DNA from: an uncultured Actinomycetes bacterium
GTDB taxonomy: Bacteria > Actinomycetota > Acidimicrobiia > Acidimicrobiales > RAAP-2
Assembly: GCA_903924205.1 (NCBI GenBank)
Contig: CAIYAP010000007.1
Span: forward strand, 248,001-312,000
Length of the DNA stretch: 64,000 nucleotides
Direction: 5' to 3'
Within the stretch, counting starts at the first letter, position 1, and the number at the start of each line of letters is the position of its first letter. The notes beneath the pieces were generated by a model. The model worked only from the letters and a program-made list of their open reading frames with translations. It did no database searches and was not told the DNA's origin. Below are positions 16,958 to 26,283 of the stretch, one piece after another. The position numbers and the translations under genes are program-made.

Positions 16958-17767
16958 CTAAATCAAGACGGCCAAATTCTCCACAATTCGTCTCGCCAGT
17001 GCGCTCTCGCCCTCGACATGTACGTCGCGCGAGGTCATGAGCGCCTCGGCGGAAACACGGCCCGCCGCGCGACGCCAGAACAGGGCCGTCGGCACGACGA
17101 GCTCCAGGGCGGGCTCACCCGGGCTGGTGGCAACCTGTCCGCGACCATTGACCACTTCGACATCGATGAGTCGCGCGAGTCGACCCGTCAAGGTGACGCG
17201 CACCCTGGTCCCCTCGGGCGCCGCCGCCTTGCGACCGATGACGTAGGGCAGCGCGGCCTCGAATCGATTGACCACCACGTCTTCGCCGGCGCCCGCATCG
17301 TCAATCGGCAGGGCGAGGGCGTCGCAGATGTCGTGCAGGTGAATCCAGGTATCGAGCAGTCGAGTTTCGAACACGTACACCGCGGTGTTCTCGCCGAGAG
17401 GACTCGGACGTACCGCTTCCCAGTCCTCCTGGCTCATCTCACGCAGTCGCGCGATCGATGACGCGCCCACCGCCACGAATTCTTGGCGCACCTCGTCGCC
17501 GGGTCGCCCACGGCGCTGCGCCACGTAGGCCTCATTGAATTCGCCGATCACGTTCTTCACGTGGTCATCACCACTGGCGTCGTAGGGTTCAGCTCCCACG
17601 CCGGTCATCAACAGTTCGAAGCCGAGCAGGTGGCTCAAGATGTCTTTTACCGTCCACCCCGGACAGGCGGTGGGCCGGTCGTAGCCGGACTCGCCCGCGA
17701 GCCTCACCACGCGATCGATCTCACGCCAGCTCTCTTCAATACCGTCAATTAACCAGTCGTAGGCCAT
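16958..17767 (-). CDS. TIGR03083 / mycothiol-dependent maleylpyruvate isomerase-like protein
   Basis: 269 residues. The N-terminal DinB-like four-helix bundle contains CPGWTVKDILSHLLGFE (the His in SHLLG is a metal ligand) and RLLDTWIHLHDI (second His pair). The C-terminal SCP2-like region includes VTLTGRLARLIDVEVV. Relatives are mycothiol-dependent enzymes of Actinobacteria; the substrate here is unknown. The ATG at 17767 has TAGCGT (plus 17774-17779) six bases upstream and no Shine-Dalgarno, which supports a leaderless start. Confidence 0.85.
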   Translation of the reverse strand: MAYDWLIDGIEESWREIDRVVRLAGESGYDRPTACPGWTVKDILSHLLGFELLMTGVGAEPYDASGDDHVKNVIGEFNEAYVAQRRGRPGDEVRQEFVAVGASSIARLREMSQEDWEAVRPSPLGENTAVYVFETRLLDTWIHLHDICDALALPIDDAGAGEDVVVNRFEAALPYVIGRKAAAPEGTRVRVTLTGRLARLIDVEVVNGRGQVATSPGEPALELVVPTALFWRRAAGRVSAEALMTSRDVHVEGESALARRIVENLAVLI

Positions 17768-17809
17768 GCGTCGACGCTAACAGTCGATAACTGGCAGACT
17801 GTGACCTCG

Positions 17810-17884
17810 CGGGAAGTAGCGCAGCTTGGTTAGCGCACCTGGTTTGGGACCAGGGGGTCGCGGGTTCGAATCCCGCCTTCCCGA
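17810..17884 (+). tRNA. tRNA-Pro (anticodon TGG)
   Basis: The acceptor stem CGGGAAG/CTTCCCG closes, and the anticodon stem CCTGG/CCAGG surrounds loop TTTGGGA, giving TGG. The T arm GCGGG-TTCGAAT-CCCGC is perfect. The discriminator is A, and CCA is not encoded. Confidence 0.97.
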
Positions 17885-17907
17885 CTCAGATGACGAGTGG
17901 CGAGTAT

Positions 17908-18195
17908 CTACTCGACGATTTCGCTGATCTGCATGATCGGCGAAATCGTGGTGAAATTTGCCACGTCCTCGATGACGGCGGCGCTCTTCTCAGAGCCCAT
18001 CGCCTCACCCAGAGCGTCCATGGAATCAAAGCTCACGTGAACGGCCGCCACGTAGGGGCCGTTGATGCCCTTTTCAATCAGCGCATCGCTCAGTCCCCAT
18101 GCGTCGCGCGCCATGGGAACGTGGGTGTCGCGGTAGTAGTCGTGGTCAAACGACGCGCCATCGGTGGTCGGGTAATAGACAGAAACACGGATCAT
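17908..18195 (-). CDS. EthD family small protein
   Basis: 95 residues starting MIRVSVYYPTTDGASFDHDYYRDTHVP, the typical ferredoxin-like EthD/dimeric alpha-beta barrel start with the conserved Y-x-x-x-H. Family members are small dimeric proteins. EthD is needed for ether degradation, but most homologues have no known role. A frame extension to GTG 18204 exists, but the ATG at 18195 has TAGCGT (plus 18203-18208) seven bases before it and fits the family N-terminus. It sits alone between tRNA genes. Confidence 0.85.
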   Translation of the reverse strand: MIRVSVYYPTTDGASFDHDYYRDTHVPMARDAWGLSDALIEKGINGPYVAAVHVSFDSMDALGEAMGSEKSAAVIEDVANFTTISPIMQISEIVE

Positions 18196-18267
18196 GAAGG
18201 TCACGCTAAACGATGGCGACCCGTCGGGTGGGTTTTCTCACACCCCCGGTGGGGCCGTCCACGTCAG

Positions 18268-18341
18268 TGCCCCCGGCAGGAGTCGAACCCGCAACCTGAT
18301 GGGTAGAAACCATCTGCTCTATCCAGTTGAGCTACAGAGGC
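18268..18341 (-). tRNA. tRNA-Arg (anticodon TCT)
   Basis: On the minus strand the acceptor GCCTCTG pairs with CGGGGGC (three G-T pairs). The anticodon stem GATGG/CCATC surrounds TTTCTAC, giving TCT. The T arm is GCGGG-TTCGACT-CCTGC, with one G-T pair. The discriminator is A, and CCA is not encoded. Confidence 0.96.
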
Positions 18342-18406
18342 GCCCCCTCATCGTACCGAGCGGCGTGGACATCAACTCGACGTCCTGTGGCATACTGAGA
18401 GTCCTT

Positions 18407-18481
18407 GGTGGGCGTAGCTCAGCTGGTTAGAGCGCCTCGCTGTGGCCGAGGAGGTCACGGGTTCGAGTCCCGCCGTCCACC
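18407..18481 (+). tRNA. tRNA-His (anticodon GTG)
   Basis: The acceptor GTGGGCG/CGTCCAC is preceded by a G at the -1 position and followed by discriminator C, the tRNA-His identity pair. The anticodon stem CCTCG/CGAGG surrounds CTGTGGC, giving GTG. The CCA end is encoded at 18482-18484. A terminator follows immediately. Confidence 0.96.
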
Positions 18482-18486
18482 CCAAG

Positions 18487-18526
18487 GCGCCGCCCGGTCG
18501 TTATGACCGGGCGGCGCTTACTTTTT
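18487..18526 (+). terminator. Intrinsic terminator of tRNA-His
   Basis: A 13-base-pair perfect GC-rich stem (18487-18499 with 18505-18517) and a GTTAT loop, followed by TTACTTTTT. It starts three bases after the encoded CCA. Confidence 0.93.
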
Positions 18527-18578
18527 GTCCCCGTGAGCGATAGTCTCGCGACGTCACCGACGACGAAGGGGGGATGGC

Positions 18579-20000
<1,422 letters not shown>

Positions 20001-20033
20001 CCCCCCAGGCTCCGAGGGGCTAATATCTCCGGT

Positions 20034-20105
20034 GCGCCTCTAGCTCAACGGCAGAGCAATGGACTCTTAATCCACAGGTTTCGGGTTCGAATCCCGAGGG
20101 GCGCA
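20034..20105 (+). tRNA. tRNA-Lys (anticodon CTT)
   Basis: Acceptor GCGCCTC/GGGGCGC (one T-G pair) and anticodon loop CTCTTAA giving CTT. T arm TCGGG-TTCGAAT-CCCGA, discriminator A, CCA encoded at 20106-20108. Confidence 0.96.
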
Positions 20106-20107
20106 CC

Positions 20108-20145
20108 AGCACACAACCCGGCCTCGCGGCCGGGTTGTGTGCTTT
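20108..20145 (+). terminator. Intrinsic terminator of tRNA-Lys
   Basis: A perfect 16-base-pair stem (20108-20123 with 20128-20143) and loop TCGC, followed by TTT only. The stem's first base is the last A of the encoded CCA, so the terminator abuts the mature tRNA end. Confidence 0.9.
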
Positions 20146-20209
20146 GCTGACTTATACGGCGGTCAACGTTGCCGTGTGTTGTCGCTCATCATTTGCTCTA
20201 CTGGTGGTG

Positions 20210-21304
20210 ATGAAGAAAGTCCTTGTCGCGCTCTCGATTCTTATCGCTGCGCTCGCGCCGCTCACCGCGCACGCGCAAACTGCGGTCACCTGGTTATGCC
20301 CGCCTACCGGACCAGCGACGTGTCAGCACCCGACGCGCATCACCACCGTTCCCCTCATCGGGGCGTCACGCACCGCCACCACCGCCGCGGCTCCGTCACC
20401 CATGGTGGACTGCTTTTACCTCTACCCCACCATCAGTTCGGCGGATAGTTATAACGCCCCTCTCGTAGCGACCACGACCATTCGCAATTACGTCCGAACG
20501 GCGACCACGCCCTTCAGCTCAAGTTGCCGAATCGTCGTGCCCGTGTACGCACAGGTCACCGCCACCTATCTGTCGTTGTCCCCGACAGTTCGCGATCGTC
20601 GTGCGGCTGAGGTTGCCTACCAATCAGTCGTGGCCGCGTGGCGGGCGTATATGGCCGCCACTCCCTCGACGCGTCCCGTCGCGCTCGTTGGCTTTTCCCA
20701 AGGTGCCGCGATGGCGTCACAATTACTACGGCGCGAGATTTCGACACACCCGGCGGAGTTACAGCGCATCGTCGTCGCGATTCTGGTCGGCGGCACCGTC
20801 ACCCTCACCTCCCCGCGTTCGGCGCACGACGGATTAGGGGGTCTTCCGCGTTGCGGCACGATCGCGAGCTTTCGGTGCGCGTACTCCTACGACGCATTCA
20901 CCGTGGCGCCGCGTAGCGGTGCTGCGGCGGGCGTCGTCGGGGCTCCTTGGATGTATCTCGACGGGGTGGTGCCCGCGAGCGAACGAACTACCTGCACCAA
21001 TCCCGTCTATGGCGGCACCGCGGATGGACCGCTCATCCCCCTGCTGCCCCAGGCCGACGGTGGATATCTCACCTACGTCAATCGTTTTCGAGCGGTCTGC
21101 CTCACGGCCAACTCGACGACCTACCTGAACGTGCGACAGATCACGGTGCCCGGTTCACCCACAGGGCGAAATCCCCAGCCGGAACTTCCGAGTGATGCCG
21201 GCACGAGTCGCTTTGGCCTCCACAGTCTCGAGTGGGACCTCAGCCTCGGAAATATTGCGCGCGCGTTACATTCCGCGATCATTCATTGGGACCTTCGTCA
21301 CTAA
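20210..21304 (+). CDS. Secreted DUF3089 alpha/beta-hydrolase-like protein
   Basis: 364 residues from the ATG at 20210. MKKVLVALSILIAALAPLTAHAQ is a Sec signal peptide with likely cleavage after AHA. The mature part matches DUF3089: DCFYLYPTIS, a nucleophile-elbow motif VGFSQGAAM and a conserved WMYLDG region. Six or more cysteines suggest disulphides. The fold implies an esterase or lipase-like enzyme outside the cell, but substrate and activity are unknown. The open frame extends to 20135, but that would overlap the tRNA-Lys terminator and delete the signal peptide start. Confidence 0.85.
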   Translation: MKKVLVALSILIAALAPLTAHAQTAVTWLCPPTGPATCQHPTRITTVPLIGASRTATTAAAPSPMVDCFYLYPTISSADSYNAPLVATTTIRNYVRTATTPFSSSCRIVVPVYAQVTATYLSLSPTVRDRRAAEVAYQSVVAAWRAYMAATPSTRPVALVGFSQGAAMASQLLRREISTHPAELQRIVVAILVGGTVTLTSPRSAHDGLGGLPRCGTIASFRCAYSYDAFTVAPRSGAAAGVVGAPWMYLDGVVPASERTTCTNPVYGGTADGPLIPLLPQADGGYLTYVNRFRAVCLTANSTTYLNVRQITVPGSPTGRNPQPELPSDAGTSRFGLHSLEWDLSLGNIARALHSAIIHWDLRH

Positions 21305-21368
21305 TTCGTCACTGCGGTACCTATCGGTCGCTTACTAACGTCAAAGGTGAACAAGTGAAGGACTGCTC

Positions 21369-21452
21369 ATGAACGCCATCTCTCGCATCACCGCCGCCGC
21401 GTGCCTCTCGGTGGGATCACTGGTCGCCATCGCCGTGCCCGTCGCGAACTAA
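21369..21452 (+). CDS. Possible tiny secreted peptide
   Basis: 27 codons: ATG with GAAGGA seven to eight bases upstream, reading MNAISRITAAACLSVGSLVA then IAVPVAN. This looks like a complete signal peptide (basic residue, hydrophobic core, A-x-A-like end) followed by almost nothing. It could be a true micropeptide, or the surviving N-terminus of a secreted protein whose body was lost. The stop overlaps the ATG of the next small frame. Confidence 0.3.
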   Translation: MNAISRITAAACLSVGSLVAIAVPVAN

Positions 21453-21562
21453 TGAGAATTCGGGTCACCGCCGCGAGCACGGCGGCGCGCACCGCGCGAA
21501 AGACCACCATCTCTAATCCGGACGGTGGTCTGGTGACGGCAACGGGCATCACCGTTCAATAG
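21452..21562 (+). CDS. Possible small ORF overlapping the preceding one (TAATG)
   Basis: 36 codons starting at the ATG that overlaps the stop of the 21369 ORF, reading MRIRVTAASTAARTARKTTI and ending GLVTATGITVQ. There are no recognisable motifs. It may be a real coupled ORF or the frame-shifted rest of the secreted protein begun at 21369. Weak evidence. Confidence 0.2.
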   Translation: MRIRVTAASTAARTARKTTISNPDGGLVTATGITVQ

Positions 21563-21574
21563 TTAGTTCCTCCA

Positions 21575-21615
21575 CCCACCCTCGCGTCGGCCCCCCTGAC
21601 CGATGCGAGGGTGGG
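21575..21615 (+). terminator. Hairpin, probable terminator
   Basis: An 11-base-pair perfect repeat (CCCACCCTCGC at 21575-21585 with its complement at 21605-21615) around a 19-base loop, followed by TCTTATC. It probably ends the upstream transcript. The GTG at 21611, the longest possible start of the next gene, lies inside this stem. Confidence 0.5.
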
Positions 21616-21667
21616 TCTTATCATCTCGAATCCCCGCGCATCGCGGCCGCGTGACTACGCTCACTAC

Positions 21668-22120
21668 ATGGCTCGCGGCTCCCTCTTTAGCTCGCTGTTT
21701 GCCACGCAATGGCACGCCCTTCGTCTCTATCGGCGCTCCGCGCGATACGACGCGCGGGGCCAGCAGCGCCGCGCAATTCTCTGCCTGCAGCTGGCCAAGG
21801 TGATTTCCACGATTGAGATTGCTCATGGTGCCGTCATCGGCGAGGGCACCGTTTTCATCCACGGCAATGGCATCGTTATTGGACCCGGTTCAGTCATCGG
21901 TCGGAACTGCTCGATCTTTCATCAGGTGACCGTGGGGTCACAAGACGGCGAGTCCTACCCCGTCGTCGGTGACAACGTCATCGTGTATCCCGGCGCGAAA
22001 ATCATCGGGGGCATCACCATTGGCGATGGGGCCAAGATTGGCGCGAATGCCGTGGTCCTCAGCGATATTCCCGCGGGGGCCACTGCGGTGGGAAATCCCG
22101 CCGTGGTCGTCACGAAATAA
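21668..22120 (+). CDS. Serine O-acetyltransferase-like hexapeptide-repeat acetyltransferase
   Basis: 150 residues from the ATG at 21668. A short N-terminal helical part (QWHALRLYRRSARY) is followed by left-handed beta-helix repeats: IEIAHGAVIGEGTVFIHGNG, IGPGSVIGRNCSIFHQVTVG and IGDGAKIGANAVVL. The catalytic-type histidine is in FHQVTVG. It resembles the short CysE/epsilon acetyltransferases used for serine or sugar acetylation. The frame opens at GTG 21611 inside a hairpin, so the later ATG is preferred, although neither has a good ribosome binding site. The acceptor is not known. Confidence 0.75.
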   Translation: MARGSLFSSLFATQWHALRLYRRSARYDARGQQRRAILCLQLAKVISTIEIAHGAVIGEGTVFIHGNGIVIGPGSVIGRNCSIFHQVTVGSQDGESYPVVGDNVIVYPGAKIIGGITIGDGAKIGANAVVLSDIPAGATAVGNPAVVVTK

Positions 22121-22132
22121 GACGTCGACCTC

Positions 22133-22564
22133 TCAGCTCGAGATGGCGCGAGCCAATCCCCACGCCACGTATTGCAGCGACTCGAGATATTGGCGAAGCT
22201 CCCCGTCAATCTGCTCGTAATCCTCCGCGGTGCGAATATCGCGTCCAAAAGCGTGACTGCGCAGGGCCACTTGACTGGTCCGTAACCACGCCCACGCATC
22301 GCTCTCGCTCAGCGTGTCGTCGTCACAGGTATCGAGGGCGCGCTGCGCCACCGAGCTGACTTCGTGCTGGCGCTCGAAGAGTCGCGCTGGATCGTCGTTG
22401 TCTAATTCGGGCGTAATGCGGGCGTAGATGACGGGGTGAATCACGCCATCATCCTCGTATTCCGCCGCCACGATCTCACTGAAAACCTGGCGCATGAAGG
22501 CCCGACCGGCGGCACCCAGATGCACGGCAATGTCGCCGTTTCGACGACGGCGAAAGGGGCGCAC
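22133..22564 (-). CDS. DUF2017 domain protein
   Basis: About 143 residues from GTG 22564, two bases after the clpS stop. An RPFRRRRNGDIAVHL start is followed by a helical protein (FMRQVFSEIVAAEYEDD, EQIDGELRQYLESLQYVAWGLA). DUF2017 is an actinobacterial family found next to clpS. A role in adaptor-dependent proteolysis is inferred only from that linkage. A longer frame to 22654 would lie inside clpS and is rejected. Confidence 0.82.
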   Translation of the reverse strand: MRPFRRRRNGDIAVHLGAAGRAFMRQVFSEIVAAEYEDDGVIHPVIYARITPELDNDDPARLFERQHEVSSVAQRALDTCDDDTLSESDAWAWLRTSQVALRSHAFGRDIRTAEDYEQIDGELRQYLESLQYVAWGLARAISS

Positions 22565-22566
22565 CG

Positions 22567-22851
22567 CTACTGATCCTGCTCGACCGTGGCCAGCAGGCCA
22601 TGGGAGTGCAGAGCGACACAGAAGTGTTCGGCCCGCTCGCGTTCGCCCGACCACACGATGGCGCGACCCTCGTGGTGAACGGTGAGCATGAGAAATTCAG
22701 CCTTTTCTTTGGCGTACCCAAAGACTTTCTGAAACACCATGGTGACTACCAGCATGGGAGTGACGGGGTCATCGAGAACGATGACTTTCCACACCTTGTC
22801 GAGCTCGCTGCTGACAACCTCGTCGAGGTGGGGGCTAGCAATGGTCGTCAC
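22567..22851 (-). CDS. clpS: ATP-dependent Clp protease adaptor ClpS
   Basis: 94 residues with the ClpS core WKVIVLDDPVTPMLVVTMV and HHEGRAIVWSGERERAE. It delivers N-degron substrates to ClpA/ClpC-ClpP. The substrate-gating segment D-D-P-V-T-P-M is intact. It forms a two-gene unit with DUF2017 and is divergent from the DUF2236 gene. Confidence 0.94.
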   Translation of the reverse strand: MTTIASPHLDEVVSSELDKVWKVIVLDDPVTPMLVVTMVFQKVFGYAKEKAEFLMLTVHHEGRAIVWSGERERAEHFCVALHSHGLLATVEQDQ

Positions 22852-22877
22852 GTGTGGCCACCTTTCACTTGCGCTCG

Positions 22878-22883
22878 TAGGGT
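22878..22883 (+). promoter_or_regulatory. Leaderless-type -10 hexamer (TAGGGT) of the DUF2236 gene
   Basis: TAGGGT ends six bases before the ATG at 22890. No Shine-Dalgarno is present between them. Confidence 0.45.
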
Positions 22884-22889
22884 GAGCCT

Positions 22890-23807
22890 ATGAGCGAACG
22901 CCCCTCACTGCGCGAATTGGGACTGTCGACCACAACGGTCGCGACGAACTTCCTGCGCGGACTCGCCCAGCGTCGCGTTCGGTCCGCCATCGGCCTTCGC
23001 GGTGACCCGCCGCCGCCCTGCCTCGACCCCGCGACGGCCTACGCGCCGGTCGACGGCATGATGCGCGTGGTTCACGGTGACCTCGGTGCGATGTTGATCG
23101 GTGGCGTCGCCTCCTTGCTCTATCAACTACTTCACCCCTTGGCCATGGCGGGCGTCGACCAGCACTCGCGCTACCGAGAATCGCCCCTGCGGCGTCTCGA
23201 AAACACGGCGTTGTTTATTGGCACGACGACGTATGGCTCAGCCGCCGATGCCTATCTCCTCATTGAGCGCGTCAAGGCCATGCACTGTGGCGTCGTCGGT
23301 ACGGCGCCTGACGGCACCACCTACCAGGCCAGCGATCCGCATCTCCTCGAGTGGGTGCACTGCTGCGAGGTTGCGATGTTCTTGGCGGGCTTCGAGCGCT
23401 ACGGATCGCTGTCGTTAACTGACGCCCAACGCGACGCCTACGTCGCCGAGATGAGCCGCGTCGGACACGATCTCGGCGCGGTGAACCTGCCCCTGACGGT
23501 GGCCGACCTTCATCAACGACTCGAGGGTTTTCTCCCTGAGCTTCGCCTCACCGCGGCGGGCAGGGAAACTCGCCGCTTCGTCCTTCGCGGGGTGGGTGGC
23601 TCACCCGTGCAGCGAAGCGCCTATCGAACCATCGTCGCGGCCGCGATTGGCCTGTTACCGACCACGATTCGCGACCTCCTCGAGTTGCCCGCGCTGCCGC
23701 TGGTCGACGGGGCTCTCGTGGCGCCCGCGGCGTATGCGCTCAGCGAGACCATGCGACTTGCTCTGCCCCCTATACCGTCAGCGTCAGGCCCCCATCAATC
23801 GCGATGA
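22890..23807 (+). CDS. DUF2236 (MpaB-type) oxygenase family protein
   Basis: 305 residues with the family pattern: VHGDLGAMLIGGVASLLYQLLHPLAMAGVDQHS near 55-85, HLLEWVHCCEV (a histidine expected to bind haem) and a long helical C-terminal part. The family includes the latex-clearing protein Lcp and MpaB, which are b-type haem oxygenases; most bacterial members are uncharacterised. Its 3' end overlaps the convergent SDR gene by 38 bases. Confidence 0.85.
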   Translation: MSERPSLRELGLSTTTVATNFLRGLAQRRVRSAIGLRGDPPPPCLDPATAYAPVDGMMRVVHGDLGAMLIGGVASLLYQLLHPLAMAGVDQHSRYRESPLRRLENTALFIGTTTYGSAADAYLLIERVKAMHCGVVGTAPDGTTYQASDPHLLEWVHCCEVAMFLAGFERYGSLSLTDAQRDAYVAEMSRVGHDLGAVNLPLTVADLHQRLEGFLPELRLTAAGRETRRFVLRGVGGSPVQRSAYRTIVAAAIGLLPTTIRDLLELPALPLVDGALVAPAAYALSETMRLALPPIPSASGPHQSR

Positions 23808-24492
23808 CTTGTCCGGTGATGTAGGTATTCGTCGCCAGCGTATAAATCACGTCGGAGACGTCCTCCGGTGACCCGCTTCGCTTCAGGGGCGCGAGAGCCT
23901 GGACGAATCCTCGCACCACGTCCCAGTCGGCCGTCCACGGCGTATCGATAAGACCGGGAGCCACAGCGTTCACGCGCACCTCGGGGCCGACGACCTTGGC
24001 GAGCAAGGTGGTCACGTGATGAAGGGCGGCTTTCGAGGCGGCGTAAGGAATGGATGAACCGGTTTGGCGAAGTCCGGCGATGGAGCCCACGTTCACGATG
24101 GCCCCTGCGTGTTCGCGCAAGGCCGGTAGAGCGGCCCTCGACAATTCGAAGGTGCCAAACACGTTGACCTCGAAGATGTCGCGCCACGTTTGACGGTCGA
24201 GAGCCTCGAGGTCCTGGTGGGCGACGACCTTCGTCACCCCCGCGTTGTTGACGAGGGCGTCGAGTCGTCCGCGGTGGGCAAGCACTCTGTCGATCATCTC
24301 CGCCGCGCTGCCCTCGGCCCCCACGTCGCCCTGCACATAGTGACCCCCGAGTTCGTCGGCCAGAGCGAGACCCGCCTCCACCGAACGCACGGAGTTGACG
24401 ATCACGGTCCAGTCGCGTGCCGCGAAGTACCGGGCGGTCGCTTCACCGATGCCGCTCGTCGAGCCAGTGAGAAAAACGACGCGGCGACTCAC
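23770..24492 (-). CDS. Short-chain dehydrogenase/reductase
   Basis: 240 residues from GTG 24492: the nucleotide-binding TGSTSGIG near the N-terminus, NNAG, catalytic Ser in VGSIAG, and YxxxK as YAASK. The C-terminal GQVIAIDGGLTL is typical of the FabG-like class. The substrate is unknown. The GTG at 24492 overlaps the stop of the epimerase gene (GTGA); an alternative GTG at 24510 adds six residues. It forms an operon with the epimerase. Confidence 0.9.
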   Translation of the reverse strand: MSRRVVFLTGSTSGIGEATARYFAARDWTVIVNSVRSVEAGLALADELGGHYVQGDVGAEGSAAEMIDRVLAHRGRLDALVNNAGVTKVVAHQDLEALDRQTWRDIFEVNVFGTFELSRAALPALREHAGAIVNVGSIAGLRQTGSSIPYAASKAALHHVTTLLAKVVGPEVRVNAVAPGLIDTPWTADWDVVRGFVQALAPLKRSGSPEDVSDVIYTLATNTYITGQVIAIDGGLTLTV

Positions 24493-25400
24493 GGGCGGCG
24501 CACTCGCCACGAGCCGGCCCAGTGCTGGTTGGGTTCGAGCACGATGAGATCCTTGCCGCTACGCAGGGCGTCCGGCGGCGCGGTCATGGGTTCGATGGCG
24601 ATAGCCGTGCGACGGCGGCCCCGTTCGAGTTGGTCACCGGTGTACACCTGCAGGTAGGGGAAATTGCGGTCGCAACTGAGTTCCACCACCCCCCCGTTGT
24701 CGTCGACGACCAGCGCCGTCGCGTGACCGAGGTCGTCGCGAATGAGTTCGGTATACGTGGTGTTGATCACGTGACCATTCACCGACCGCAGACGACGAAA
24801 GTCGCGGTCGCCATTGGCTACCGGCAAGATCTCGCCCGTGGGCAGGAGCCGCTCGTTGGTCGCGACGTGGGCCGATGCCGGCACGAGTAACTGTGCCCCC
24901 TCGATGGTAGGCGTGGTGACCGACAGGTAGGGGTGAAAACCCAGTGCCACCGGGATCGGCACGTCGTCCAGATTGGTCACCGTTGAGGTGACCGTGAGAC
25001 CGAGGACGCCGAGGTGGTAGGCGACCTCGAGTCGAGCGAGAAAGGGGTACGCCGGTGACGGATGCAGCAGGAAGGAAAAGACGCAGCGGTTTTGATTCGC
25101 CGCCTCGAGCTGGAAAGGGCGCCACCGCGCGAGGCCGTGGTTTCCCGTGAGGGTGCCCGCATCGTCAATAGCGGCGCGTCCTTGTCGGCCAGAAAATTCC
25201 CACACGCCCGAGTCCATGCGATTCGGCCAGGGAAAGAGCACTTGACCGCGGCCACCCGACGCGCGTTCTTCCACCGCGAAGCCCTCAATGACCGCGACGC
25301 CACCCGTGACGTAGGAACGCAAGGTGGCTCCCACCTCGCTGATGACGGCGCGCTGGTCGCCGTGGGCTATTGCTACTTGCTGTCCGGTGGGAACGTTCAT
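24489..25400 (-). CDS. Aldose 1-epimerase family protein
   Basis: 303 residues from the ATG at 25400, which has GGAGGTG directly upstream. It shows the galactose mutarotase fold: FPWPNRMDSGVWEF (Asn-Arg substrate contacts), GNHGLARWRPF (catalytic His), LGFHPYLSV (second His) and IAIEPMTAPPDAL (catalytic Glu). It interconverts alpha and beta sugar anomers. It is divergent from surE with about 50 bases between them. Confidence 0.92.
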   Translation of the reverse strand: MNVPTGQQVAIAHGDQRAVISEVGATLRSYVTGGVAVIEGFAVEERASGGRGQVLFPWPNRMDSGVWEFSGRQGRAAIDDAGTLTGNHGLARWRPFQLEAANQNRCVFSFLLHPSPAYPFLARLEVAYHLGVLGLTVTSTVTNLDDVPIPVALGFHPYLSVTTPTIEGAQLLVPASAHVATNERLLPTGEILPVANGDRDFRRLRSVNGHVINTTYTELIRDDLGHATALVVDDNGGVVELSCDRNFPYLQVYTGDQLERGRRRTAIAIEPMTAPPDALRSGKDLIVLEPNQHWAGSWRVRRP

Positions 25401-25436
25401 TTGCACCTCCGTCACCGACCGTTCACGTGTCCCCGA

Positions 25437-25442
25437 TACTGT
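25437..25442 (+). promoter_or_regulatory. Leaderless-type -10 hexamer (TACTGT) of surE
   Basis: TACTGT lies seven bases before the surE ATG. There is no Shine-Dalgarno in the gap, which supports the start at 25450 over longer frames. Confidence 0.5.
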
Positions 25443-25449
25443 ACGACTA

Positions 25450-26283
25450 ATGCGCCTCCTAATCACGAACGATGACGGCATCGATGCCCCCGGTATTCAG
25501 ACCCTGACCCGCGCGGTCTCCCAGTGGATTGCGGCCGGTGAGAATCGCTCCGCCGTGGTCGTCGCCCCGAACCGTAACTATTCGGGCATGAGCTCGGCCG
25601 TGGGCGACGTATTTTCCCACCCCGACGTGTCCTTCGAGCGCCGCGACATCGAGGGAGCGACGAACATCGAGGCCTTTGCGCTCGACGCACCGCCCGCGCT
25701 GTGCGCCATCATGGGCACCATCGGATACTTCGGAGCTCCCCCGACCTTCGTCTTGTCGGGCATTAATGCCGGCGCCAATGTGGGTCGGTCGGTGCTGCAC
25801 TCGGGCACCGTGGGTGCCGTACTCACCGGTGGTCAACTGGGCCTGCCCGGTCTCGCCGTCTCCGTGCAGTGGGGCGAAAATGTCCACTACGACACCGCGG
25901 CCGCCGTCGCCATAGAAGTGCTGACGGAGATTGAAGACCTGGACGGAAACTTCCTGCTCAATCTCAACGTCCCGAACCTCACCGCGGAGGAATTGAAGGG
26001 CGTGCGTCGAGCTCGTATCTCGACCGCCGGTCTGATCAAGCCTCGCCTTCATGAGGCGCCCTTGGCAGATAGTGGTGTGGTCACCCTTCGTCTCGGTGAC
26101 GCCTCACCCGAAGTGGGTGACACGTCTGATGAAGCCCTCGATGACGACGGCGCCCTGGTGGCGGCCGGCTTCGCCGCCCTCTCGGCGCTACGTGGCATCA
26201 CCGAAGAAACCGAAGCGCGCTCGGACAGCGTCCTGCGAACAGCACTTACCGCCATCGAGCGGCACTTGAACCGCGCTCGTTAA
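25450..26283 (+). CDS. surE: 5'/3'-nucleotidase SurE
   Basis: 277 residues beginning MRLLITNDDGIDAPG; the metal-binding D8-D9 pair is at the N-terminus. NYSGMSSAV and SGINAGANVG supply the Ser and Asn ligands. SurE is a survival-linked nucleotidase and exopolyphosphatase. The open frame extends upstream to 25324 through the divergent epimerase, but the ATG at 25450 matches the universal SurE start. The stop codon overlaps that of the convergent arfB. Confidence 0.96.
   Translation: MRLLITNDDGIDAPGIQTLTRAVSQWIAAGENRSAVVVAPNRNYSGMSSAVGDVFSHPDVSFERRDIEGATNIEAFALDAPPALCAIMGTIGYFGAPPTFVLSGINAGANVGRSVLHSGTVGAVLTGGQLGLPGLAVSVQWGENVHYDTAAAVAIEVLTEIEDLDGNFLLNLNVPNLTAEELKGVRRARISTAGLIKPRLHEAPLADSGVVTLRLGDASPEVGDTSDEALDDDGALVAAGFAALSALRGITEETEARSDSVLRTALTAIERHLNRAR

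Noticed and set aside
22564-22654. Longer N-terminus for DUF2017
   Set aside because: The extra 30 residues lie wholly inside clpS in another frame and do not resemble the family.
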